DNA of 64,000 nucleotides from Garcia nutans. Taxonomy: Eukaryota; Streptophyta; Magnoliopsida; Malpighiales; Euphorbiaceae. Shown piece by piece: positions 21,629 through 30,872 of this stretch (positions are counted from its first letter, which is position 1; each line of letters begins with the position of its first letter). The stretch is from positions 27,857,001-27,921,000 of the forward strand of contig CANTUV010000037.1 of the NCBI GenBank assembly GCA_947685225.1, read 5' to 3'. The notes under the pieces were generated by a model. That model worked only from the letters and a program-made list of their open reading frames with translations, searched no databases and had not been told where the DNA came from. The position numbers and the translations under genes were made by a program.

Positions 21629-22800
21629 TAAGAGAAGTTGATTCCGTTGGTCTTTATACTATTCTATTCTTTCTTATAATGATATTATCCATTGCATCAT
21701 CTTAGATTGCATCGTGTGCGTGAGTTAGGACGCCTGTGTTACCCGTATTTTGTTATGTAAGGGATACCATACTTTCACTCAAGGTATGGAGATCGAGCAT
21801 GGCATAACCACTCATAGCCTCGTACCATTTGGTATATACTTGCTATGGGAACCTAAGCCTTTTTACCCAAAGACTAAAGCTCATGTAATTGGCTTAGTTA
21901 CTTTCCTTAGGTTTTACCCCAAATGCATGTTGTTTGACCATGGTTAATTTATCTTGGCTTAAATCATGGCTTATTTGGTTTGTTCTTTTTCTAATATGAC
22001 CCAAGTACATTTGTAAGCTCAAAATAAACTTTTCTCTAAATCCAAAAGACCAAAGCTATTTTCAAAACGTTTTCAAAATGGTCTTTGGACATAAAATTTT
22101 TCTAAAAATAAATAAAAAATTCTTTTGCTCATGGCCCAAATACTAAGCCCAAAATCCATTTTTTCTAAAATCTTTTTACAATGGGCTTAGAAATAAAATT
22201 ATTTTCATCCAACCCTTTTTTTTTACAAAGAGCTTGCAAATTATTTAGGTCAATTACGAAATACAAAAATCAATTGTGAGCCTAGTTTATACTAAGAATA
22301 AATTAACCATGGGCTTGTTTTTGGCATGAATCATTAGTTACTTTTTCAAGTGAGAAATCTATTTATAATAAACCTCTTTATTTAGTTTTAATCCAATATA
22401 GCATAAAAGCTACTTTAGTTGGTTAAATGGGTTAAAACCTAATTAATGGGACTTATTATGAGATGATTTCCATTTTTGAAAATATAACTATTGGTTGAAA
22501 CGTCTGAGGGAATTATTCGAAAACAAGATGTCCCTTGTTGGTATTTTGTTAACCATATACCTAGGAAAAGAGACTCTCCATTCATGTGTGGATGTTATAA
22601 GGTTGGAAGGAACGTCCTCTTTGTCCTTGATTGTCTATTGTTTGTGCATATATGCATACATGCATACATTTGCATCTCATATCATTGATCCTCTCTGGCT
22701 CACAGCCCTGGATTATGACAGTTCAAAAGCTTACGACAATCCAACCTACGTCGAAGATGAAGTATCTAGTAACGACTCAATCACTAGCTCACCAAAAATA
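21629..22800 (+). other. Untranslated leader of the Tat/Ogre-like element
   Basis: No convincing reading frame is present. The sequence is collinear with the leader at 43738-44899 of the gag-only element, including GGGATACCATACTTTCACTC and ACCATATACCTAGG blocks. Small open frames here are not supported. Confidence 0.75.
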
Positions 22801-23870
22801 ATGGATCCCGAACAAATTCAAAGAATGGTGGATGATGCCCTCAACGCCAAGATGGAAGAAAAAAAAGAGGCCCTAACTGAGACCATGAAGAACCAATTGA
22901 CTGCAATTTTAGAAAATCATGCCGAGGCATCTGCTAGCACTAAGAAGCCAAAGGACAAACCAAAGTTGACAAATTATTTGAGCTAGATGAAGAGGTCCCG
23001 TACAAGTTTAAGATGCCATCTTTCGTGAAGTTTGATGGAACCGAAAATCCTCATCTCCATGTGAAGCAGTATATCACTGCCATGCAGTCTGCCCGAGCTA
23101 CTAAGGCTCAAACTCTAAGGTACTTTATGCTCTCATTGGACCCTGTTGTCCAAAGTTGGTTCAATACCTTAGATGATGGAACACAAAAGAATTGGGATAT
23201 GCTTTACAAGGCTGCTTTACTCAAGAAGAGGCCTGATGAATCCGATCAAATAAGGATGATTGTGAGAAGGGTGTTGCCTAGTCTTCATGAGAGGATGTCT
23301 CATACACTCATCCGTGATTTCAAAGACCTTCTCCAAGCGGGTTTGCAAATTGAAGAATGGGAAAGAGAGAAGAACTATTTTTCAACAAGAAGGAACGAGA
23401 AAGGGAACTATTAGTCTAGTAGCCAAAGCATGTAAAAGGCAGTCGATGTTAATGCTACTAATCAAGGAACAAGAAGATAATTTTCAAAATTAGGGAAGCC
23501 GATGTCTTGGGTTCTCAATAAACTTCAAAGAAAGGGATTGCTACAACCCTTAAATCCTCGTCCTTTGCCTAACCCTCTCCCACCTAATTTCGACACTAAA
23601 GCATTTTGTCAATTTCACCAAATGCAAGGGCATGACATGGATAGATGTGTGAGATTGAGACATGAGATCCAAAATCTAATTGATAATGGGAAGCTACCCG
23701 AGCCCAACAAGCCAAACACCAAAGACAACCCATTACCAAAGTTCAATAGAGTACCACCGCCGACAACCTTCATGATTGGAGGAGGTTTGAATGAGGACTT
23801 TGTCATGTTTTCTTTTCAAGATGTAGGTGGAGAAGCAACCAAAAAAGAAGAGGTATTTGATGGAATTAAA
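22801..23870 (+). pseudogene. Gag of the Tat/Ogre-like element, internally deleted
   Basis: The start ATG at 22801 (MDPEQIQRM) matches the gag-only copy at 44900. A deletion near 22960 removes the lysine- and aspartate-rich linker and shifts the frame, so translation stops at 22986. The capsid segment resumes at about 23013 (MPSFVKFDGTENPHLHVKQY). A second deletion after MLYKA removes the segment that reads AFIQQYG onward in the other copy. Stops occur at 23412-23414 and near 23433 and 23480. The downstream zinc-knuckle-like CQFHQMQGHDMDRC (about 23605-23650) lies in the frame that continues into protease. Confidence 0.85.
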
Positions 23871-25556
23871 CAAGTTATGGTGGGTAAAGAAGTAGCAATT
23901 TGTGTTGTCAATGGGTTTTGGGATTCAAGCGATAGTGATGATGATCTTGTATCCAAGAAGGAGGAGTGGACTTGGTCTGAGCCCGAAGAAGATGAAGTAA
24001 TGAACACTAGATCCAGTAAGCCTTATGCAAGGCCACCACCTAAGGAGGTAGAAACTAATAAGGGAAAGGAAGTTGAAGTAGGAAATAAAGAAGAGGAAGA
24101 TGATGATGTACTCAAGCAATTGAAAATAACACAAGCAAGTGTTAGCATTTGGAACTTATTAGCTACTTCTAAAAAGCACCGAGAAACTATGTCCAAAGCC
24201 TTGGTTAGCATGCTAATTTCTACCTCCATGACACCGAAGGAGCTGATCAACTTCATAAAAATTGGAGGGGTAATGAAATGTGAAGAGGTTCAAGAAAAGA
24301 GTGAAGTTAATATGGGAGCAGTTTCTTTCTCGGATTCGGACTTACCGGAGGAAGGGAGAGATCACATCCGCCCTCTCTTTATCAAAATAGAAGTCAAGGG
24401 AAAGAGGACTCCATGTGTAATGGTCGATGATGGGTCCGCCATAAATGTTTGCCCACTTAAGATATTGCCAAAGCTAGCCATGTCAACAAGGGATCTAAAC
24501 CCGACCGAAGTAACAATTCGGGCTTATGACAACACTAAGAGACACGCCGAAGGGACTTTCAAAGCTGCTGAATCTATTGTTGAATTTGTTATTTTAGATA
24601 TACTGGTTACCTTCACCTTACTCTTGGGGAGACCATGGTTTCATCCTCTTGGTGGAGTTCCTTCCACCCTTCATCAAAAGATTAAGTTTCCCAACGGAGA
24701 TGAGACAGTGGTCATTGAAGCTGAAGATAATGAGATTGTTAATGCTCTAATGATTGAGAGGCCTCTCAATGGTTTCCAAGGAGCTGCAATTTCTGATGAT
24801 GAAGTAGTGGACTCCAAAGTTTTGAATATGATGAAGAACATGAACTACCTTCCCGGAGCTGGTCTTGGAAAGGGTAAGGCCGATTTGACAAAGCCACCAT
24901 ATTTTAAAACTCAAACTTCCAAGAAGGGGTTGGGATATGATGAAGCCAACAATGTCCAGCCAAAGAAGGATGAGAAGATGAGCTTCCCACCACTTGAAGA
25001 GATCTTTGTCAAAGCTTCAAATATGGGACCACTCCAAGGAAAGCCTAAGCCAATCATGTTCATGGGAAAGTTGATCCCAGGTTTTGAAATTTTTACAGAT
25101 GTGGCCGAGCTAGTGGACCAAGTGAAGAAAGAGTTCACCCTGTCAGCCAACAAAGAATCCAATCTGGAAGAGAAGAATGAAGTTGTCCTAAAAGCAGAGA
25201 AGACTCCAGAGGAGATTGCTGCCCTGGTTGAAGAAAAGTTTAAAGACATCCTGCCTTTTGATTTTGAGAACAATGATTTTGATTTTGATTTTAATTTTTC
25301 TGCTTTGTATAAGGATGATGATGTTTTCTTTTCAAAAATGAATGTAATAAAGTCTGATTTTGCTTACTTGCATGATGTTTCTCCTGATGGTTGCATATAT
25401 TCAAATAGCAGTTACATGAGCATCTTTAATATTAATTCTGTTAACACGCAATCATTAAATTTGGGAACAACCAAAAATCCTAAAAACATTAGCATAGCAT
25501 CCGACCTTACTCCTGATGAGAGAGAGAGATTTGAAAAAAATATTCAAAAAATATGA
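23871..25556 (+). CDS. Protease region with G-patch-like motif (Tat/Ogre pol, 5' part)
   Basis: The open frame starts upstream at 23502, in gag, and runs to 25556. It holds an acidic linker (DSSDSDDDLV and repeated E/D runs), then an aspartic protease with the active-site region VMVDDGSAINVCP near 24420-24455 and LLLGRPWFHPLG near 24620-24655. A glycine-rich block MNYLPGAGLGKG followed by KKGLGYDE (about 24840-24945) resembles a G-patch, a domain known from Ogre/Tat elements. The C-terminal portion is poorly conserved and rich in D, F and S. The frame ends at 25556, while the RT frame is offset by +1 and overlaps from about 25516. This could be a one-base indel or a lineage-specific frame change. 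Confidence 0.8.
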   Translation, partial: QVMVGKEVAICVVNGFWDSSDSDDDLVSKKEEWTWSEPEEDEVMNTRSSKPYARPPPKEVETNKGKEVEVGNKEEEDDDVLKQLKITQASVSIWNLLATSKKHRETMSKALVSMLISTSMTPKELINFIKIGGVMKCEEVQEKSEVNMGAVSFSDSDLPEEGRDHIRPLFIKIEVKGKRTPCVMVDDGSAINVCPLKILPKLAMSTRDLNPTEVTIRAYDNTKRHAEGTFKAAESIVEFVILDILVTFTLLLGRPWFHPLGGVPSTLHQKIKFPNGDETVVIEAEDNEIVNALMIERPLNGFQGAAISDDEVVDSKVLNMMKNMNYLPGAGLGKGKADLTKPPYFKTQTSKKGLGYDEANNVQPKKDEKMSFPPLEEIFVKASNMGPLQGKPKPIMFMGKLIPGFEIFTDVAELVDQVKKEFTLSANKESNLEEKNEVVLKAEKTPEEIAALVEEKFKDILPFDFENNDFDFDFNFSALYKDDDVFFSKMNVIKSDFAYLHDVSPDGCIYSNSSYMSIFNINSVNTQSLNLGTTKNPKNISIASDLTPDERERFEKNIQKI

Positions 25557-26478
25557 AGAAGTGTTTGCTTGGTCTTATGAGGATATGCTTGGAATAGATC
25601 GAGACATAGCCGAGCATCATATTCCTACTTACACTCACATGAAACCTGTCAAACAAAAGCTTAGGCGATTAAGACTTGAGTGGGCTGAATTGGTTAAAGA
25701 AGAGGTCACTAAGCAAATACAAGTAAAGTTCCTTGAAGTGATAGAATATCCAGATTGGCTAGCCAACATAGTACCTGTGCCAAAGAAAGATGGAAGAATA
25801 AGGGTCTGTGTGGACTATAGAGATTTGAGCAAGGCTTTCCCTAAAGATGATTTTCCTTTACCTCATATAGATGTCCTCATTGATAGTGCAGCCTCTAGCA
25901 TGCTACACTAGTTTGTAGATGGATTTTCTGGATACAATCAAGTGTTAATGGCCCAAGAGGATAAAGCCAAAACTGCTTTCGTTACTACATGGGGTATATT
26001 TTGTTATAGGGTGATGCCGTTCGGCTTAAAGAATGCTGGAGCAACCTATCAAAGGATGGCAACCACACTATTTCATGACATGATGTACAAAGAAGTTGAA
26101 GTATATGTTGATGATATGATGGTGAAATCGGATACAAGGGAACAACACTTTCAAAACATAGAATTATTCTTCGATAGAGCTTTGAAATATAAGCTAAGAT
26201 TAAACCCAAAAAAGTGTGTATTCGGTGTTACCTCAGATAAATTATTGGGACATGTGATTGGTCTGAATGGCATTGAGATTGATCCTGACAAAGTTAAAGC
26301 AATAAGGGATATGCCAACCCCAAAGACAGAGAGAGAAGTTCGGGGATTTATTGGTAAATTGCAATACATTAGTAGATTCATAGCAAAGCTCACAACAATC
26401 TGTGAGCCTATCTTCAAATTGCTTAAAAAGAATCAACCGGTCATATGGGATGAAGAATGTCAAAAGGCCTTTGATTGA
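25516..26478 (+). pseudogene. Reverse transcriptase domain of the Tat/Ogre-like element
   Basis: Recognisable Ty3/gypsy RT: KKYEEVFAWSYEDM at the N-terminus, VPKKDGRIRVCVDYRDLSKA, then VMPFGLKNAGATYQRM, and the catalytic YVDDMMVKS near 26107-26130. The connection domain follows (GFIGKLQYISRFIAKL). A TAG at 25909-25911 interrupts it just before FVDGFSGYNQ, and a TGA at 26476-26478 separates it from RNase H in the same frame region. Both stops look like single substitutions, so the enzyme is inactive in this copy. Confidence 0.9.
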
Positions 26479-26493
26479 ATAAAAGAGTATTTA

Positions 26494-27630
26494 TTGAATC
26501 CACCTATTTTAAAACCACCTAAACCCAGAAAACCTCTATTAATATACTTAGCAGTAGAAGAAGAGTCAATAGGAGCCATGCTAGCCCAAGCAGATGAGTC
26601 AGGAATTGAGCATGCAGTTTACTATTTGAGTAGAAAGCTCCTACCTTATGAAATTAAGTATAGTATCATTGAAAAGAATTGTATAGCCATGGTTTGGTCT
26701 TCTAAGAAGTTGCGGCATTACTTTCAATCATATAGTGTGCAAGCAATTTCCAGATTGGATCCAATCAAGTACTTAAGGGAGACACCCTCTTTGATTAGGA
26801 AATATGGTCGGTGGTTGATAATATTAGAAGAATTTGAGATTGAGTATGTAACCAGGAAAATAATCAAAGGTAGAGCAGTGGCAGAATTCCTAGCCCAACA
26901 ACCATTACCAGAAAGCGAAGAGGTAATCTTGGAATTTTCGGATGAACATTTAGAAGCAATTGAGGTACAAGGGTGGAAAATGTATTTTGATGGAGCAGTA
27001 AACAGGAAAGGAGCAGGTTTGGGAGTTATACTAGAATCGCCCGAAGGGGAACTCATTCCTTTAGCCAAAAAGTTGAAATTTAGGGCAACCAATAATATGG
27101 TGGAGTACGAAGCTTGTATTTTCGGTTTGGAAACCCTAATGATTATGAAGGTGGATAAGGTGGAAGTTTTTGGCGATTCATTGCTAGTAGTATCTCAAGT
27201 AAATGGAGAGTGGGAATTGAAAGAAGAAAAATTAAAACCATACCACCATTACCTGACCATGATGAAGAAGAACTTTAAGGAGTGTAGGTTTATACACCTA
27301 TCAAGAGAAGAAAATCAGATGGCTAATGCCCTGGCCACATTGGCTTTGGTATGGGAAAACCCTGTCAGCTTATTCCTTAAGCCTCTGATCTTGACCAGTT
27401 CATTAACTCCTTGCTATGAATATGAGACAATCATGGAAATTGATACAGACATTGATGTGTGGTATGATACTATAAGGCGATATTTGGAAGAAAGAGAATA
27501 CCCGCTAGGGGCAACAAAGAAAGAAAGAAGAGCCATAAGGCGGTGGTCTTTGCAATACATCACATTCCATGGGGAGTTATATCAAAGATGGCCTGATGGG
27601 GGTGCATTTAAGATGTTTAAGGACGCCTGA
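26494..27630 (+). CDS. Dual RNase H region (Ty3 RNase H plus archaeal-type RNase H)
   Basis: Two RNase H-like domains occur in succession, the hallmark of the Tat lineage. The first (26540-26910) has IYLAVEEESIGAMLAQ, in which the usual first catalytic Asp of the YxD motif is not evident. It also has HAVYYLSRKLL and KLRHYFQSY; the usual TDH segment there is eroded to SVQAISRLDP. The second (about 26975-27345) has MYFDGAVNRKGAGLGVIL, NNMVEYEAC, VFGDSLLVVSQV and SREENQMANALA, keeping the D-E-D-type acidic positions. The typical reading is that the first domain has become a linker while the second supplies the activity. A frameshift near 27580 separates it from integrase. Confidence 0.87.
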   Translation: MNPPILKPPKPRKPLLIYLAVEEESIGAMLAQADESGIEHAVYYLSRKLLPYEIKYSIIEKNCIAMVWSSKKLRHYFQSYSVQAISRLDPIKYLRETPSLIRKYGRWLIILEEFEIEYVTRKIIKGRAVAEFLAQQPLPESEEVILEFSDEHLEAIEVQGWKMYFDGAVNRKGAGLGVILESPEGELIPLAKKLKFRATNNMVEYEACIFGLETLMIMKVDKVEVFGDSLLVVSQVNGEWELKEEKLKPYHHYLTMMKKNFKECRFIHLSREENQMANALATLALVWENPVSLFLKPLILTSSLTPCYEYETIMEIDTDIDVWYDTIRRYLEEREYPLGATKKERRAIRRWSLQYITFHGELYQRWPDGGAFKMFKDA

Positions 27631-28705
27631 AGTGGAGTGTATCATGTCAGAAATACATATGGGAAGTTGCGGTCCGCACATGAGTGGTTTGGCCCTAGTT
27701 AAGAAGATTATTCGACAAGGTTACTACTGGTTGACCATGGAGAGAGATTGTATTGAGTTCGTAAAGAAGTGCCAACAATGCCAGATGTATGGTAACTTGA
27801 ATCACATGCCTCCTGAAGAATTGGATTCTATGTCTTCACCTTGGCCATTTGCCACTTGGGGTATCGACATTATAGGAGAGATACATCCGACAGCTTCAAA
27901 CGGTCACCGTTTCATTGTGGTAGCAGTAGATTATTTTTCAAAATGGGTCGAAGCCGAATCCTTCAATAAACTGGGTGCAAGTCAAATGGCTAGATTTATT
28001 GAAAAGAACCTCATCTGCAGATACGGGGTCCCGAACAGTGTGATATCAGACAATGGGGTACAGTTTCAAGGAGTAGCTAAGGATTTATTCTCGAAGTACC
28101 AAATCCATCATCATCGATCCTCTCCTTATAGACCAAAGGCTAATGGTGCAGTAGAAGCAACAAACAAGATGATTAAGTAAATTCTGTCCAAGATGACCAA
28201 GACTTACAGGGATTGGTCAGAGATGCTTCCCTTTGCTTTATGGGGATATAGGACAAGTGTGCGAACACCTACTAGAATGACACCATTCTCTTTGGTTTAC
28301 GGGATGGAAGCAGTGTTGCCAATTGAAATAGAAATTAAGTCATTAAGAGTAGTCTTGGAAGCCAAACTGCCTGAAATGGAATGGATAGCAAGCAGATACA
28401 CATAGTTAGCTTTACTAGAAGAGAGAAGGTTAAAGGCACTGTATCATCACCAACTGTATCAAAAGAAGATAGCTCAGGCCTATAATAGAAGGGTTAAAAT
28501 TAGAAAATTCAGAGTTGGGGATTTGGTGTTGAAACAATGTAAGCCTAATGTATCTGATCCAAGAGGGAAGTTTAGGCCCAGCTAGGAAGGGCCATATGTC
28601 GTGAAACAAGTCATGAACAAAGGTGCGGTGAAGTTATCAGACATGGACAGGAACGAGTTTAGTGAGCCAGTGAACATTGATAGGTTGAAAAGGTTTTATG
28701 TATGA
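27569..28705 (+). pseudogene. Integrase of the Tat/Ogre-like element, with three stops
   Basis: An HHCC-type module is visible (HMGSCGPHMSGLALVKKI, then CQQCQM), then the catalytic core with WGIDIIGEI, VISDNGVQF and the Glu in NGAVEATNK. A C-terminal domain follows (YNRRVKIRKFRVGDLVLK, EGPYVV). In-frame stops at 28178-28180 (TAA), 28403-28405 (TAG) and about 28582 (TAG) break it. The true end is TGA at 28703-28705 after RLKRFYV. Integration activity is lost in this copy. Confidence 0.9.
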
Positions 28706-28709
28706 TAAA

Positions 28710-28905
28710 AAAAGGGGAGCTCGCTAGGTTGAAAACCCAAAAAGGGCGGCCTAGGCAAAAGTTAGAGCAGTCCGCTAGTTCCAAAAACCCGAAAGGGTAG
28801 GCTAGGCAACAATTAGGGCTAAAAGAGAGAAAATCGTCAATTAGAAAACCCAAAAGGGCTAGTTGGCAATAGGAGTAATCTTATATATGCTGGCTTTATG
28901 TTTGG
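28710..28905 (+). repeat. Imperfect repeats with CTAGGC hairpin units after pol
   Basis: About three diverged copies carry GAAAACCC-AAAAGGG followed by a CTAGGC-like block. AACCC/GGG and CTAG/CTAG give each unit weak foldback potential. The same unit recurs at 29535-29815, inside the intron of the antisense gene. Confidence 0.7.
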
Positions 28906-29118
28906 TTGTTCCCCAATTTAATAAAATAGAATTAATGTTAAAATTGTTCTACGTGCACTGTTATAAGTATTTGACCAGATATGGATGAAATAAATAAATA
29001 CAATAGCAAAAGGTGATGACAAATTATAAATGGAAAAGAAGCATCTTTTTATTTACTTTAATTATTTTTCATCCTAACAATACACTTTCTGAATTGACAA
29101 ATGTAAAATCTATGGCAA

Positions 29119-30452
29119 TCAATAAATGTAATATGCAGGCCAGCTTTGCCTCAGCCGACCCAAGTAGGCTTCAGTCAAGCAAGGCATGTCTAAGTCAGGA
29201 GCAAAGTCAGAATCACGAGGCTCAGCTCCATACTGACGGCCAAGTCGGCGAGGATCATAGCATGTACCTTGACGAAGAGCAGCAAGGGGAACGTACATCA
29301 AGTATGTCCGCATGGTGATACAAGAAATCTTCCACCAAGGTACCAACCAACGGATATTGACTTCAGAGCGTGAGTGGATCCAGTCAACCCAGTCAGCATA
29401 TGAAGAAGTAGGATGGAGTAGCTTCATAGCAGAATGATGACATGACAGATATCTGCCAAAATCCATGGATGGAGTATCAAGCAAACAAAGACACTCCTGA
29501 AGCTAAATCTGTGAAGAAAGAATATAATAAAAAGAAAGTCCGCTAAGTTGAAAACCCACAAGGGCAGCTTAGGCAAAAATTAGGACAGCTCACTAGTTTC
29601 GAAAACCCACATAGGCGGACTAGGTAAAAATTAGAGCAATAAATAAATATATATATATATAAAGAAGAGATTCGCTAAGTTGAAAGCCCGCGAGGGCAGC
29701 TTAGGCAAAAATTAGGACAGCTCGCTAGTTTCGAAAACCCACATGGGCGGACTAGGCAAAAATTAGAGCAATAAAGAAAAGAAGGAAAAAGAAAACCTAA
29801 ATTGAAAACCTAAAAGGGTAGTTTAGGTAATTACCTGAAGCAGCAACGGACTCCCAGTCAGTCTCTTTGACAATCCTGATTTAAGTAGGTCTAATCCAAC
29901 TAAGGTCTCGGCTAAGATCACAGGTACCGGCGACAAGCCTCCTTCCATTTGGTCCATAATATCCAATACTCGTGGATCAATATCACCGTTAGAAGAGGCA
30001 AGCAGGAATTGGTTGAGCAAGCAAAGACAAAGCATGCGTCCCCATGCCTTAGTAGGAGCCAAATGAGAGAGACAAAAATCAATCAAGGGAGCAAGTAGAA
30101 TTTTTTCACCTCTCATCAACAGAAGAACTTCGGGTTTTGGAATTTTAAATAAAGTCTGCATCTTCCGTTGAGTTTTGGAAATCAATGTGGGTAACGCCAT
30201 TTGTTGATTATTTGGATATCCAAGGATGGCCTCAAATTCTTCAATCAAGAGACATATTTCAAAGCCATTAATTTTAAATGCCCTAGAATCCATATTCCAA
30301 AAGGAAGCCATGGCATGTAAGAAGGAGTGGTCCAATTTAACATTTTGAAAACATTTTAAAACATCAAGTTTTGACCATGAAATTTGCTTCCAATGAATGG
30401 CATCCATATTCTTAAATAGAATTTTTATCTTCTTTAATTGATGTTCGGTCAT
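29119..30452 (-). CDS. Antisense DUF7745-like gene, two exons, apparently intact
   Basis: Exon 1 is 30452-29835 (206 codons) and exon 2 is 29502-29119 (127 codons plus stop), joined in phase 0 by a GT-AG intron, giving about 333 residues. The start ATG at 30452 lies about 100 bases downstream of a TATA box; an upstream in-frame ATG at 30542 lies too close to the TATA box to be transcribed. Exon 1 has FWNMDSRAFKINGFEICLLI and EEFEAILGYP, and exon 2 has VNIRWLVPWW, VPLAALRQGTCYDPRR and RRLGRQYG, a pattern I associate with plant DUF7745 (PMD-related) proteins of unknown function. The acceptor used is TTTAG|CTTCAG; the CACAG six bases earlier would give an immediate stop. It lies opposite to pol of the host element. 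Confidence 0.7.
29503..29834 (-). other. Intron of the antisense DUF7745-like gene, made of repeats
   Basis: The donor is CAG|GTAATT and the acceptor TTTAG. It consists of two rounds of the GAAAACCC-type repeat plus a TA microsatellite near 29647. The sequence matches the repeats at 28710-28905. Confidence 0.6.
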
Positions 30453-30551
30453 GGTTGATGAATGAAGGGAAATCAAAATTGTTAAAGGGAGTTTTTTACG
30501 TTGAAATGGAAAGAATTTTGGATTCTGTATGAAATATGGCATGAAAGGTGA

Positions 30552-30559
30552 TTTATATA
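30552..30559 (-). promoter_or_regulatory. TATA box of the antisense DUF7745-like gene
   Basis: TATATAAA read on the minus strand, about 100 bases upstream of the chosen ATG. The spacing implies a leader of roughly 70 bases. Confidence 0.55.
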
Positions 30560-30872
30560 GAGGAAATAACCTTTTCCAAAATTGATTTGGTAAAGGTGAT
30601 GGAAAAGGATGAAACCATGTTGTGTAAGGAAAGGAATTGGCGACAATTTCCTTTACCGCATTGAATTTGGTTCAGCAAAGTGATGTGGCTGTGAATTATG
30701 AAATCGTGTGGTACTGTGATAAAAAATATGAAAAAGAAAGTTTAGTAATTGTGATACAGTAACGATGAAAAAAAAAGTGAAAAAAAGTGAAAAAAGTTGC
30801 AGTAAAGATGGAAATTGTATTTTTTTCATTATTGTACAATATTTATACAATTGATACAATATTCATACATCA

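Noticed and set aside
25516..25556. Programmed ribosomal frameshift between protease and RT
   Set aside because: The RT frame is +1 and the A-run there would favour a -1 slip into a frame that is not RT; with many other indels in this copy, decay is simpler. Intact relatives would settle it.
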